Positions 8,163-16,943 are shown, numbered from the stretch's first letter. The stretch is 64,000 nt of DNA from CAIKLP01 sp965279595 (GCA_965279595.1 OZ257246.1:1798001-1862000), one strand, 5' to 3'. Numbers and translations are program-made. Notes: generated by a model from the sequence alone, not told the origin.

Positions 8163-8783
8163 TCACATAATGGATATTTTATTTCGACCTAATTTAACTA
8201 GATCATTTTCTTCCATAGTTTTAAGTAATCTGGAGATAACTACTCTTACAGTGCCTAATTCATTGGCAATTTGCTCATGCGTCATTTGAATATTTGGACT
8301 ATTTGATAGTTTTGATTTCATTTTAAGAAAATCTAATAGCCGTTCATCCATTTTCTTAAAAGTTACCGCATTTACTACTTCAATTAATTCCTCAAATCTT
8401 TTATGATACAAGCGAAATATATAATCCAACCATTCCGGAAAATCTTTAATTAGCAAACTTACTTTGTCAATTGGTATAAATAATATTTCTGTTTCTTCTT
8501 CTGCAACCGCAATAACTTTACTACTATCATGATGTAATCCTCCTAAAAAGGACATGATGCAACTTTCGCCTGCAATAATATAATATAATAGAATTTCTCT
8601 TCCATCTTCATCCGATCTAAATACTCTTAAAGTACCTCGATTTACGATAGGTATTGACTTTATATAAGATTTTTCATTTAGTATGATATCTCCTTCTTGA
8701 AAAATTTTAATCGTTCCATATTCAATTAATCTTTTTCTTACTTCTGGAGAATTTTTGAATTCAATAGATTCAGGTTGTATCAT
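8163..8783 (-). CDS. Crp/Fnr family transcriptional regulator
   Basis: 206 residues. A cyclic-nucleotide-binding-fold sensor (about 25-135) and a winged helix-turn-helix at the C-terminus (MTHEQIANELGTVRVVISRL). No Fnr-type iron-sulfur cysteine set is visible at the N-terminus. It is the 5' gene of the minus-strand rhodanese/OsmC/thioredoxin cluster, 70 bp before the DUF2892 gene, and is divergent from a flavin reductase. It is therefore the likely regulator of both (inference). The ligand is unknown; the context suggests a redox or sulfur signal. Confidence 0.9.
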   Translation of the reverse strand: MIQPESIEFKNSPEVRKRLIEYGTIKIFQEGDIILNEKSYIKSIPIVNRGTLRVFRSDEDGREILLYYIIAGESCIMSFLGGLHHDSSKVIAVAEEETEILFIPIDKVSLLIKDFPEWLDYIFRLYHKRFEELIEVVNAVTFKKMDERLLDFLKMKSKLSNSPNIQMTHEQIANELGTVRVVISRLLKTMEENDLVKLGRNKISIM

Positions 8784-8969
8784 TTTTTTTGAGTTGAAAG
8801 AAACTAAATTCTTATTTTAATATGGTCTAAAGTACTAATAAACAAAGAATTTTGAGGAAATATTTTTTATGGCAATTATAATACTCAGTGAATAATGTAA
8901 TTATTTAAAGATTAAGTGTAAACCCTATTTATTGATTCTATACATCTTTGATTTGTAATAATTCATAAG

Positions 8970-9644
8970 ATGGAAAGTAAACATATTGTAAAAGTAATTT
9001 CTATTGATTCAGTTACTCATGATGTGATTAAAATTGTGACTGATAAGCCAAGTAATTATGAATTTAATCCAGGTCAAGCTACTGAAGTAGCCATAAATAA
9101 ACCAGGGTGGAAATCTGAAAAGAGACCATTTACTTTTACTTGTTTACCTACTAGCAATTATCTTGAATTCATTATTAAAACCTATCCTGAAAAAAAAGGT
9201 GTTACAAATGAACTCATGCAATTGAAAACAGAAGATGAATTAATTATCCATCAAAGTTTTGGAGCCATAGCTTATAGAGGCGAAGGTTTGTTTATTGCAG
9301 GTGGAGCTGGTATTACACCATTCATCGCTATTTTCAGACAACTCAATGCTACTAATTCAATTGCTAACAACAAATTAATATTTGCAAATAAAACCATTCA
9401 TGATATTATTCTTGAAAATGAATGGAAGAGTATGTTAGGTGATCAATTTATTCCGATTATTTCTGAAGAAAATTTAACTGGTTATTTGAATGGAGTGATA
9501 ACCGAATCAGTTATCAGAGATTTTATTTCAGATATCAATAAACCTGTTTATGTATGTGGCCCGCCAGCAATGATGGAAGCAGTGTCAAATGCACTAAACA
9601 AAATTGGAGTCAAAGCAAGTGAAGTTGTTACTGAAGTTTTTTAA
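8970..9644 (+). CDS. FAD/NAD(P)H-binding oxidoreductase (flavodoxin/ferredoxin reductase fold)
   Basis: 224 residues. The FAD domain carries KRPFTFTC, the counterpart of the RxYS flavin-binding motif. The nucleotide-binding domain has GGAGITPF and a CGPPAMM motif near the C-terminus. It resembles the reductase half of flavohaemoglobins, without globin or iron-sulfur domain, so it needs a separate electron acceptor. It is divergent from the Crp/Fnr gene with a 186-bp spacer, suggesting shared control. The acceptor is unknown. Confidence 0.88.
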   Translation: MESKHIVKVISIDSVTHDVIKIVTDKPSNYEFNPGQATEVAINKPGWKSEKRPFTFTCLPTSNYLEFIIKTYPEKKGVTNELMQLKTEDELIIHQSFGAIAYRGEGLFIAGGAGITPFIAIFRQLNATNSIANNKLIFANKTIHDIILENEWKSMLGDQFIPIISEENLTGYLNGVITESVIRDFISDINKPVYVCGPPAMMEAVSNALNKIGVKASEVVTEVF

Positions 9645-9676
9645 AAGTATAAATAACTATATATAACACAATAAAT

Positions 9677-10393
9677 ATGAAAATTAACAAAGAAAATTTT
9701 AATTCTTCGATAAAGCATTTAAAGCAATCGCGAATTTATTTTACTGTTTTTATTTTAACAGTAGCATTGGCATTTCCTGCTTGTAAATCAATGAACAAAA
9801 CTCAAAAAGGTGCGGTTGTTGGAACAGCAGCAGGTGGAGCAATGGGAGCCATTATTGGTAGAGCATCAGGTAATACTGCGCTTGGAGCAATCATTGGTGC
9901 TGCGGTTGGTGGTGCTTCAGGAGCAATCATTGGAAATAAAATGGATAAACAAGCTAAAGAAATTGAGCAAAATGTTCCTGGTGCAAAAGTAACTCGTGTA
10001 GGCGAAGGTATTGTTGTAGAATTTAGTAGTAAAATACTTTTTGATTTTAACAAATCGGATTTATCAGCAAATGCCAAATCTAATTTAACCCAATTGGTAA
10101 GTATTTTAAATAGCTACCCTGATACAGATATTGAAGTTCAAGGGCATACCGACAATGTAGGTAGTAACAGTTATAATAAAAAATTATCTCAAGAACGTGC
10201 TACTGCTGTAGCAGAAAATTTAATTTCAAAAGGAATAAGACCTAATAGAATTACTATTGTGGGAATGGGTGAGAGGTATTCAAAATACGACAACAGCAAT
10301 GAAGCAGGAAGAGCAAACAATAGAAGAGTAGAATTTATTATTGCAGCTAATGCTAAAATGGTAGCTGATGCAAAAAGAGAAGCAGGTAAATAA
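9677..10393 (+). CDS. OmpA family lipoprotein with glycine-zipper segment
   Basis: 238 residues. A signal peptide ends in the lipobox AFPAC (C36). A glycine-zipper region rich in GxxxG follows (about 45-95: GAVVGTAAGGAMGAIIG and repeats), then an OmpA-like peptidoglycan-binding domain (about 110-225) with GHTDNVGSNSYN and ANNRRVEF. The protein probably anchors the outer membrane to peptidoglycan, like YiaD/Pal-type proteins. A small beta-barrel gene follows 7 bp after its stop. Confidence 0.92.
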   Translation: MKINKENFNSSIKHLKQSRIYFTVFILTVALAFPACKSMNKTQKGAVVGTAAGGAMGAIIGRASGNTALGAIIGAAVGGASGAIIGNKMDKQAKEIEQNVPGAKVTRVGEGIVVEFSSKILFDFNKSDLSANAKSNLTQLVSILNSYPDTDIEVQGHTDNVGSNSYNKKLSQERATAVAENLISKGIRPNRITIVGMGERYSKYDNSNEAGRANNRRVEFIIAANAKMVADAKREAGK

Positions 10394-10400
10394 AAAAGAT

Positions 10401-11078
10401 ATGAAAAATAAAATATTAATATTCATTGCCATCCTATTTTTATCAGTAAATGTTGCGCAAGCACAATACGCAGAAACAGGAAGTTCTTCTGTTTCAATAT
10501 TAGGAGGAATTAATTTTCAAAATATAAATGGAAAGAATAGTGTAGGGAAAACATTGGAGAACTCAATGATTATAGGCTTTCACGTAGGTGCTGCTTTTCA
10601 AATTCCAATTGCACCTGATTTTTATTTTCAACCCGGTTTATTGCTTTCAACAAAAGGAGCAGAAAACAAATCAGATACTTTGTCAACAAAATATCAATTA
10701 ACCTATTTAGAATTGCCATTAAATATTGTTTATAAAGCAACTTTAGGAACAGGTAAGTTTATGTTAGGATTTGGTCCATATTTAGCTTATGGCATTGGCG
10801 GAAAGGTTACTTCTGAAGATGCAAGCGGTAAGTCAACAACGAAAGTAAAATTTAAGAGCACTGTGGAAAGTAGCGACCCATTTGGTACACCATATTTTAA
10901 ACCTTTGGATGTAGGAGGAAATATTTTCGTAGGTTATGTTATGTCAAACAATATTATTTTACAACTAAACACTCAGTTTGGTTTAGTAAATATCAATCCC
11001 AAAGATAATAGAATTGCAAATGATGAATCAGTATTGAAAAATACTGGCTTTGGAGTTTCAATAGGTTACAGTTTTTAA
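10401..11078 (+). CDS. Outer membrane beta-barrel (porin-like) protein
   Basis: 225 residues from the ATG at 10401. This start gives a clean signal peptide ending in AQA (about residue 20); the upstream in-frame start would add 11 charged residues that overlap the preceding gene. The rest is alternating beta-strand sequence ending in FGVSIGYSF, with a terminal Phe as in outer membrane barrels. It matches the PorT-like/outer membrane beta-barrel families common in Bacteroidota; substrate unknown. It is probably cotranscribed with the OmpA lipoprotein and followed by a strong terminator. Confidence 0.85.
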   Translation: MKNKILIFIAILFLSVNVAQAQYAETGSSSVSILGGINFQNINGKNSVGKTLENSMIIGFHVGAAFQIPIAPDFYFQPGLLLSTKGAENKSDTLSTKYQLTYLELPLNIVYKATLGTGKFMLGFGPYLAYGIGGKVTSEDASGKSTTKVKFKSTVESSDPFGTPYFKPLDVGGNIFVGYVMSNNIILQLNTQFGLVNINPKDNRIANDESVLKNTGFGVSIGYSF

Positions 11079-11091
11079 TTTCAATTTTGTT

Positions 11092-11129
11092 AGGAATCAG
11101 GATGATTAGTTGTCCTGGTTCCTTTTTTT
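11092..11129 (+). terminator. Intrinsic terminator after the beta-barrel gene
   Basis: Stem of about 11 bp (AGGAATCAGGA, 11092-11102, with TCCTGGTTCCT, 11113-11123, one G-T pair), a 10-nt loop, then a run of seven T. It also covers the 3' end of the convergent gene. Confidence 0.85.
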
Positions 11130-11484
11130 ATTCTATTTCTTTAGTCATTCGTTCAATAGCTTGCTGATATATAATAGCAAAGCTCTGATCTTTCATATGA
11201 ATATCTAATTCTGGCTGAAGACTTGCAGATACCTCTGTTAAAGCTATCATTCTTTGATGATTTTCCATATCATCCATATTGATCTTTTGTTTCTGGATTA
11301 CCACAATGAATTCATCCATCCATTGTCCGTATTTCAACATAAAGGCTTGTTGCTCTTTATTGAGTTGTAATATTTCATTCTTAGAAATGAAAGAAGCTAA
11401 AGCATTATTACTGATTATGGTCGCACCTGTGCTTAGTCCTAGTAATTGCAAAAACTTTCTACGAGTTGAAGTATTTTCTGACAT
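11128..11484 (-). CDS. Hypothetical protein with twin-arginine signal
   Basis: 118 residues. The N-terminus has STRRKFLQLLGLSTGA, a twin-arginine export motif, followed by a hydrophobic core. The mature part (about 33-118) is predicted helical, with no family I recognise and no cysteines or obvious cofactor ligands. Tat export usually implies folding or cofactor loading before export, but such a signal on a small protein may also be used as a Sec signal. It stands alone; no operon partner. Confidence 0.65.
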   Translation of the reverse strand: MSENTSTRRKFLQLLGLSTGATIISNNALASFISKNEILQLNKEQQAFMLKYGQWMDEFIVVIQKQKINMDDMENHQRMIALTEVSASLQPELDIHMKDQSFAIIYQQAIERMTKEIE

Positions 11485-11664
11485 GATTTTTAAATTAGTT
11501 TAGATACAAGATAGGATTGGGAATGATTAAAGGTAGTATTAAAACATGTAATAATTGGTTTCTAAATTGTTTATTTCAACTGCTTTTTCAAATCAGCTTA
11601 ATTACCTGAAATTAACAACCATTCAGCACAATTAAAGGCTTTAATGTGCTAGATTAATATTGTT

Positions 11665-12030
11665 TTAGAAATTATCTTCTTGAGCTTTTAATTTTTGTAT
11701 GTAAACTTCTGCAATTTTTTTAGGCGCAACATTAACATATGACCTGGTAATTGCATCTAAAAGTGTTTCATTGTCTATGTTTTTTAATCTTGCTAAAGTC
11801 CAGCCTAACTTGCCCCATTTATTAGGTACTTGATAAATCATTTCTGAATCAATACTGCAAAATATTTCTTGACCAATTGGATTTAATTTAAAGCAAACTC
11901 TGTTTTCTTTTTCATTTAAGGTTACAAATATTTTTTTCTTTACTCTGAATGAAACGGTATCAAAATGTGGGAGTTCCTCAGCTTCTGCAAAAGCCAATGC
12001 CATTTTTTTAAACTGTTTAACGGTAACCAT
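11665..12030 (-). CDS. MmcQ/YjbR family protein
   Basis: 121 residues with the YjbR-like fold: LAFAEAEELPHF near the N-terminus, KKIFVTLNEKENRVCFKLN in the middle, and NKWGKLGWTLARL near the C-terminus. These proteins are small double-wing DNA-binding-fold proteins of unclear role. It follows the DUF1801 gene by 9 bp on the same strand, so the two are likely cotranscribed. Confidence 0.88.
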   Translation of the reverse strand: MVTVKQFKKMALAFAEAEELPHFDTVSFRVKKKIFVTLNEKENRVCFKLNPIGQEIFCSIDSEMIYQVPNKWGKLGWTLARLKNIDNETLLDAITRSYVNVAPKKIAEVYIQKLKAQEDNF

Positions 12031-12039
12031 TATAGATAA

Positions 12040-12411
12040 TTATTTTTTCTTTTTCAATGCAGTCTTTTGCAAATCTTCTTTCACTCTAAATTTTACAATT
12101 GCTGAAATTATTTTAACAGGAAGTTTTTGATCTAAAGGAAATTGCACTGATCCTTTTGCACCTTTATATATTGATAGTTCATTTTTAAATGCAGCAATAC
12201 CTGAACCATGTGGGTAAAAGCCAATATGCTTTTTATATCCAGCAAAATAAACCAAAATACCATCTTGTCTAAATGCAGGCATATTATAACTGATAGTTTC
12301 TTTTGATTTAGGTGCTGCTTTTTGAATTGTTATTCGCATTAGCTGCAATAATGCTTGTGTTTCAGGTGGGAAACTAGCAATGTATTGATCTACACTTTCA
12401 AAAGTTTTCAT
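12040..12411 (-). CDS. DUF1801 (iron-chaperone-like) protein
   Basis: 123 residues. YIASFPPETQALLQLM, SYNMPAFRQDGILVYFAGYK and HIGFYPHGSG are signature segments of DUF1801 proteins, whose fold resembles frataxin/YdhG. The basic tail ends in a run of lysines. The exact function is not established. It is the first of at least three clear DUF1801 members in the window (others at 18369 and 60738, plus a YdeI-like relative at 24732) and lies upstream of the YjbR gene. Confidence 0.87.
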   Translation of the reverse strand: MKTFESVDQYIASFPPETQALLQLMRITIQKAAPKSKETISYNMPAFRQDGILVYFAGYKKHIGFYPHGSGIAAFKNELSIYKGAKGSVQFPLDQKLPVKIISAIVKFRVKEDLQKTALKKKK

Positions 12412-12485
12412 TAATTATATGATTGATAGAAATAAATTTAGTTAAAAATTATGAATCAATAAATAATTATTTCTTCATTGTTTAA

Positions 12486-12902
12486 TCAAATGAAACTCAA
12501 AATGGATGATAAGATATAACAAATGAAAGTCAGCAATACACCTGTATAGGGTATTTTAAACCAATATTTTTTTCCTAGCCAAACATAAAATCCAATAGTT
12601 AGGATATTGAAAACAAAGAAGAAAATGTTTTTCTCAATAATTGGAAAGTAATTGATAGCGATAAATAAATTGATCAAACCAATATACATTGCACCACTGC
12701 TATGACTTGCATTGAACCCAATCCAAGCTTTCCACATGGTGGTTTTATTTGTCAATAGGGGAGAAGATACCTTCATTTCAGCAATCATATTTTCATTTTT
12801 AGAAGAAAATTTATTGCTGAAAAATGTATAATAAAGATGTAAGGAACCTAATATTAAAATAATGATAGATCCTAATGCCCAAAGCGTTTTTGCAAGAACC
12901 AT
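12486..12902 (-). CDS. Small integral membrane protein (LIC_13387-like, tentative)
   Basis: 138 residues from the ATG at 12902; the longer frame upstream adds an unlikely 21 residues. Four hydrophobic segments, with MWKAWIGFNASHSSGAMYIG between the first and second helices as the most distinctive stretch. This resembles the small LIC_13387-type family, but I could not check it. No catalytic signature. It stands between the DUF1801/YjbR pair and the TTGGA repeat. Confidence 0.68.
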   Translation of the reverse strand: MVLAKTLWALGSIIILILGSLHLYYTFFSNKFSSKNENMIAEMKVSSPLLTNKTTMWKAWIGFNASHSSGAMYIGLINLFIAINYFPIIEKNIFFFVFNILTIGFYVWLGKKYWFKIPYTGVLLTFICYILSSILSFI

Positions 12903-12964
12903 GTGATTGATTTTGATGTAAAAGTAGTAGTTTATTAAGGAGATAAGGGGGAGATTGTGTAACA

Positions 12965-13114
12965 AGTTGGATGTTGGAATATTGGATGTTGGAATTTTAG
13001 AAGTTGAAAATTGGAAAATTGGAAAATTGGAATATTGGAAATTGGAATTTTAGAAGAGGGATATTGGAATATTGGATGTTGGATATTGGAATGTTAGAAT
13101 TTGACTAATTGGAA
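12965..13114. repeat. Degenerate TTGGA-type short tandem repeat
   Basis: About 150 bp made almost only of units TTGGATG, TTGGAATA, TTGGAAA and TTGGAATTTTAGAAG at a 7-8 bp pitch on the plus strand. It fills the whole gap between the membrane protein and the HEAT-repeat gene and stops at the stop codon of the latter. No ORF, and no terminator hairpin in it. The function is unknown; slippage-prone intergenic repeats of this kind occur in Bacteroidota. Confidence 0.85.
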
Positions 13115-13621
13115 TTATTGGAGAGCTTTTTTATAGATTTTTTTGATGCTTTCTTTGGGTTCAATTTCTATCATTTTATTTATTATTGGTAAAAGTTTTT
13201 TATTGTGAGCGCTTTTCAATTTGTAGATTTCGCTTATAGCATATGCTGCACTCCACCTTACAACTGTTCCATCATGGTTAGTATTCAACAAGAGATTTTC
13301 AATTGCAGGTGTTAAATATTGTGGATATAAAAACGATATATTCCCAATAACCTTTGCTGATTCCCATTTAATTCTTGGAGCTTTTTCTGATAATGCTTGC
13401 AGAACAAAAATCATGCAGTTTTCATTTGCCATATTTGGATTTGCTTTTGTCGCAAATTCAATAGATTCAATACATGTAGCCTTTATGGTTTCTTTTGCAA
13501 GTTTTGCAAAATTCAATAGGTCATCTATTAGTAATTCTCCATTTAACAAAGAATGGCTAATTGCTTCGGTTTTTTCTTTAGACTTAATGGCTTTATTATT
13601 AATTAATGCAGCTAAATCCAT
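13115..13621 (-). CDS. HEAT-repeat protein
   Basis: 168 residues, entirely helical, with about four HEAT-like helical pairs. The clearest are APRIKWESAKVIGNI (about 85-99) and DGTVVRWSAAYAISEIYKL (about 117-135). No signal peptide or enzyme motif. HEAT proteins act as binding scaffolds. It lies 5 bp after the cupin gene, so both are probably in one transcript with the GNAT and FMN reductase genes upstream. Its partner is unknown. Confidence 0.78.
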   Translation of the reverse strand: MDLAALINNKAIKSKEKTEAISHSLLNGELLIDDLLNFAKLAKETIKATCIESIEFATKANPNMANENCMIFVLQALSEKAPRIKWESAKVIGNISFLYPQYLTPAIENLLLNTNHDGTVVRWSAAYAISEIYKLKSAHNKKLLPIINKMIEIEPKESIKKIYKKALQ

Positions 13622-13626
13622 TTTGC

Positions 13627-13965
13627 TTATTTTAAGAAATCTCCATCGATGATCAGTAATTTCACCCCGTTTTTTGAATATGAGCGATGTGAACTCATAT
13701 TGTCAGAAACTACATAACTCATTCCTTGATTTAAGGAAATTTTTTCACCTGTTGCTAATTCGCTTTCAAATTCTCCTTCAAGGCAATGTACTATATGTCC
13801 TTTCTGACACCAATGGTCAGCTAAATAACCTTCACTGTATTCTACTATTCTTATTCTTAATCCAGCTAAATTAATTGTTTGCCATTCAGCAAAACCTTGT
13901 TCACCTGCATGTTTTGTTTTTTCAATATTGGTCCAATCAATTGATTGAAATATATAATTGCTCAT
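13627..13965 (-). CDS. DHCW-type cupin fold protein
   Basis: 112 residues, a single small cupin barrel. The sequence DHWC at 50-53 followed by KGH and VHCLEGEF matches the DHCW-motif cupin family, though the order here is D-H-W-C. These residues probably bind a metal. The catalytic role is unknown. Neighbours are a HEAT protein 5 bp downstream and a GNAT acetyltransferase 28 bp upstream. Confidence 0.8.
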   Translation of the reverse strand: MSNYIFQSIDWTNIEKTKHAGEQGFAEWQTINLAGLRIRIVEYSEGYLADHWCQKGHIVHCLEGEFESELATGEKISLNQGMSYVVSDNMSSHRSYSKNGVKLLIIDGDFLK

Positions 13966-13993
13966 TGATTTTTATTTGCATTTAATTGAATCT

Positions 13994-14461
13994 TTATCTA
14001 GTTTTTTTCATCAATACAATATCTCTTTCATTAAAGTTTATTCTTTCTATTTCTTCCCAACCTAGCCTACGATATAAGCTTTCAGCGGTATGGGTGAATA
14101 AATATAAATCATTGATGCCTATTGATTTTGCTTGAAGTGTTAATTCAACACACAGTTTTGCGCCTAAACCTTTTCTTCTATATTCAGGTTTTGTATACAC
14201 CAGGGCTAACCATTTTTTGTAAATATGGAGATCTGGTTTTCTGTCTATTAAACTTACATGATTATGAATGCCACCTGTTCCTATAATTTCAGTATCCATT
14301 GTCATTATTAAATGAATTTGTAATGGATCTCCGCAAATGTTGTTGAGTTTTTCAACACTTTTTTCTATTGGAATATTCCATTCTTCTAAATACCATGTTG
14401 CTATACTTTCTATTACTTTTGTATCAGTAATTTTTAATTGGAAAAAATTAATTGTTTCCAT
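13994..14461 (-). CDS. GNAT family N-acetyltransferase
   Basis: 155 residues from the ATG at 14461; a TTG two codons upstream is the only longer start. The acetyl-CoA loop reads RRKGLGAKL and is preceded by LALVYTKPEYR. The C-terminal AESLYRRLGWEE is the usual last-strand motif. The substrate is unknown. It overlaps the FMN reductase gene by 14 bp, indicating coupled expression. Confidence 0.88.
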   Translation of the reverse strand: METINFFQLKITDTKVIESIATWYLEEWNIPIEKSVEKLNNICGDPLQIHLIMTMDTEIIGTGGIHNHVSLIDRKPDLHIYKKWLALVYTKPEYRRKGLGAKLCVELTLQAKSIGINDLYLFTHTAESLYRRLGWEEIERINFNERDIVLMKKTR

Positions 14462-14996
14462 CTTCAATTAATTTGTTAAGTGAAACAATTAAATTCTCAA
14501 TTTCAGCTGAAGTTTTAGAGTCTGTAATTTCAAAATTTGAATTTATTTTTGTGCTCGCATGTGAAATCAATAATTGTGTTTCCATACTCATTTTTGATTC
14601 AATAATTGTTAATGTTTCTATTAATGATTGATGTGCTTTCATGCCCATTGATGAAGCAGTAATTAATGCTGTTGGTTTATTAGAAAACTCCATGGAAGAC
14701 ACTGTCCAATCTAAGGCATTTTTCAATGTTCCAGGCACTCCCATGGCATATTCTGGTGAACAAATTAAGATAGCGTCATTGGCTCTTAGTAAATTTCTAA
14801 ACTCATTAATTGTATCCGAACTTTCTTCTTGATCTAAATCAGGGTTGAAATGTGGCAGCTGTGCAATACCTAAATAGATTGTGAAATCCCAAATGTCATG
14901 GGTAATCAATTCAATAGATTTGATCAGATTTAAATTAGTTGATTTTAACCTTGTACTTCCACAAATAGCAATAATTTTCTTTTTTGATGTTTGCAT
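14448..14996 (-). CDS. NADPH-dependent FMN reductase family protein
   Basis: 182 residues with a flavodoxin-like fold. The N-terminal phosphate loop is GSTRLKSTN, and the family motif SPEYAMGVPGTLKNALDW is complete, as in chromate/azo/FMN reductases. It uses NAD(P)H to reduce FMN or quinones in the cytoplasm. Overlaps the GNAT gene. Confidence 0.9.
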   Translation of the reverse strand: MQTSKKKIIAICGSTRLKSTNLNLIKSIELITHDIWDFTIYLGIAQLPHFNPDLDQEESSDTINEFRNLLRANDAILICSPEYAMGVPGTLKNALDWTVSSMEFSNKPTALITASSMGMKAHQSLIETLTIIESKMSMETQLLISHASTKINSNFEITDSKTSAEIENLIVSLNKLIEDGNN

Positions 14997-15010
14997 TTTT
15001 TAATCACAAC

Positions 15011-15520
15011 TTATTTTATATCAAGTTGATTTTTCACCCAACTCTCCAGTTGTCCTTTGTCATCTAAAACAATTAATTTGTCTATTTCTTTATCTTTTTT
15101 AAGACCATTTCCTTTTTTATAAATTTGAATGACTGATTTCAAACCAGCTAAATTACCTTTGATGACATCTTTTGAATAGTTGTTTTCTAACACATATTTG
15201 CCCCAACCTGCCATAAAAAAGACTAATAGTTCGCTATTTTTTTTACTGAATTTAATTACATCAGCATTGATTTCAATTGTTACTGTTGGCGAATTTATTA
15301 ACCACGCTGTAATTAATTGGTATTGCGTTTTATGTTTGTTTACTTCAGTATTGAATTCAGTTTGTTCTATCCAATTTACCGAAGCAATGAATTGTTTTTC
15401 TGATTTAACAAATTCTTCTTTTGTTTCAGGAACATTATCTAATAATTCTTGTGCATGCACAAATGAATTAGAAAAACAAGTAATTAATAATATTGCAAGT
15501 GTAGTTTTTAGCTTTATCAT
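15011..15520 (-). CDS. Secreted protein of unknown function
   Basis: 169 residues with a Sec signal peptide (TTLAILLITCFSNSFVHAQ, cleavage near residue 23). The mature part has KYVLENNYSKDVIKGNLAG, and residues near the end suggest a helical periplasmic domain. No family recognised. It lies 14 bp upstream of the FMN reductase gene and 7 bp after another exported unknown, and the three may form one transcript. Confidence 0.7.
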   Translation of the reverse strand: MIKLKTTLAILLITCFSNSFVHAQELLDNVPETKEEFVKSEKQFIASVNWIEQTEFNTEVNKHKTQYQLITAWLINSPTVTIEINADVIKFSKKNSELLVFFMAGWGKYVLENNYSKDVIKGNLAGLKSVIQIYKKGNGLKKDKEIDKLIVLDDKGQLESWVKNQLDIK

Positions 15521-15527
15521 AGTATTT

Positions 15528-16448
15528 TTATTTTAATTCAATTTCTATAGTTTCAATACTTGTTATATCAGAAGAAGTTACTTCCTTGGTATTGTAAGAA
15601 TAGAGTACCCAACCTGATGGCCCATGGATATTTGAGGCTAGTCTATCAGTTGATGTTAATGTTTTGATATCACTTTTTTTTGGCTCTGGTAATTTCATTT
15701 CCTTCGCCAATTTTTTAAGATATTTTAAAGTTGTGGCAGTTAATTGTTTGCTATCTGTATTTTGAAAATAACTTAATGTTCCTGAATTGGATGCCGTATC
15801 AAGAGCAAACAATTTGGTTTCAATATCAATATCTATAGGTGTACCATCCAAATTATTATTTATTTTAATTTTGTCTTTAATGTTTTCATTAAGTGTGTAT
15901 TTTGATCCATTAAAAAACAATATTTGCTTAATGTCTTTGATACTGATACTCTCAATTGCTTCTTTACTTGTGAAGGAACTTCTGATATGAGAAATAATTT
16001 CATTGATTTTTGGATGATCTTTGAAGCTTTCTTCCAGCATTGAAATGGCACTATCTGTAAATTGTTTTACTTCTTCGAAGTTTGTAATTTCTTCAAAAAC
16101 TCCCATTTCATTTGTTTTCACAACAATCTCCATATTCTCATTTAACTTTAATAATTTTTGAAGAATTTGATTGTCGCTCTCGGTACTTAAATTTTTATAT
16201 TTAAAAACCAAGGTGTAACTTTTATCAGTTGAATCCTTTACCCAAACATCCAATTCATATTTTGCCGATTCATATGTTGTTGTATCTAAACCTTTTAATT
16301 TAATAGTTTCATGAATGATTGAAAACGTTTGTTTTTCATTCAAATTGAAATAGGATACGATATTAAAAGTGGAATCAACCCAATTTATTTGTGCAAAACA
16401 ATTGTGAGATATTGAAAGAAATATTAATAGAATTAGTTTTTTAAACAT
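15528..16448 (-). CDS. Secreted protein of unknown function
   Basis: 306 residues from the ATG at 16448, which begins a good signal peptide (KKLILLIFLSISHNCFAQ). The longer frame adds 12 residues before it. The mature part is mixed alpha/beta with many Lys/Glu/Asp residues and no cysteine after the signal. It has a Bacteroidota-style periplasmic or surface look, but no recognised domain. It overlaps the end of the preceding DUF3052-like gene by 8 bp. Confidence 0.72.
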   Translation of the reverse strand: MFKKLILLIFLSISHNCFAQINWVDSTFNIVSYFNLNEKQTFSIIHETIKLKGLDTTTYESAKYELDVWVKDSTDKSYTLVFKYKNLSTESDNQILQKLLKLNENMEIVVKTNEMGVFEEITNFEEVKQFTDSAISMLEESFKDHPKINEIISHIRSSFTSKEAIESISIKDIKQILFFNGSKYTLNENIKDKIKINNNLDGTPIDIDIETKLFALDTASNSGTLSYFQNTDSKQLTATTLKYLKKLAKEMKLPEPKKSDIKTLTSTDRLASNIHGPSGWVLYSYNTKEVTSSDITSIETIEIELK

Positions 16449-16917
16449 TGCTATTGTTGTTTTTTTTAATTCGATTTTTACCATTTTCAGAAATGGCTAA
16501 TTTTTCATTTCTGTTCATTGTTTTAATATATTCTGTTTTTCTAAAACGCAGACCGGTCCAATCTTCATCAATGGCTACTGACCTTACAGTTTCTAATTGG
16601 TAACTACCTAAACTAGCCCAACCATTATCTCTATTGAATTCACATCGATATTTTTTTGAGCTTGCCTTTGGATAGCAATACCACAGTACTGCGTCATCTT
16701 TCAATTTTGGAAATATTTCTTCAATACTCTTTTCAATTTCTTGCAATTGGGTCACAAATACCATGGCAAATTGAATATCAGAAAGTTGATGAATATTAGT
16801 ATGTATTGTTGTAATTTTCGACATTTCCTTTAACTCTGCATCCATACTTATTGGTGCATGCAAAACTGCAATTGAAGAATGGTTTTTGTAATTAAGTTTT
16901 TTAAATAAAGAAGTCAT
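16441..16917 (-). CDS. DUF3052-like protein
   Basis: 158 residues. The central VLWYCYPKASSKK and the later VRSVAIDEDWTGLRFRKTEY match the conserved core of DUF3052 proteins. Function unknown. The last 25 residues are basic and low in complexity (KNRIKKNNNSN). No signal peptide or helix-turn-helix is obvious. It starts 26 bp after fabV on the same strand and overlaps the following secreted protein. Confidence 0.68.
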   Translation of the reverse strand: MTSLFKKLNYKNHSSIAVLHAPISMDAELKEMSKITTIHTNIHQLSDIQFAMVFVTQLQEIEKSIEEIFPKLKDDAVLWYCYPKASSKKYRCEFNRDNGWASLGSYQLETVRSVAIDEDWTGLRFRKTEYIKTMNRNEKLAISENGKNRIKKNNNSNV

Positions 16918-16943
16918 TTACAAAATGAGTTTTGAATTGGAAC

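Noticed and set aside
12965..13114. Possible CRISPR array
   Set aside because: Units are 7-8 bp and contiguous, without spacers; no cas genes in the window.
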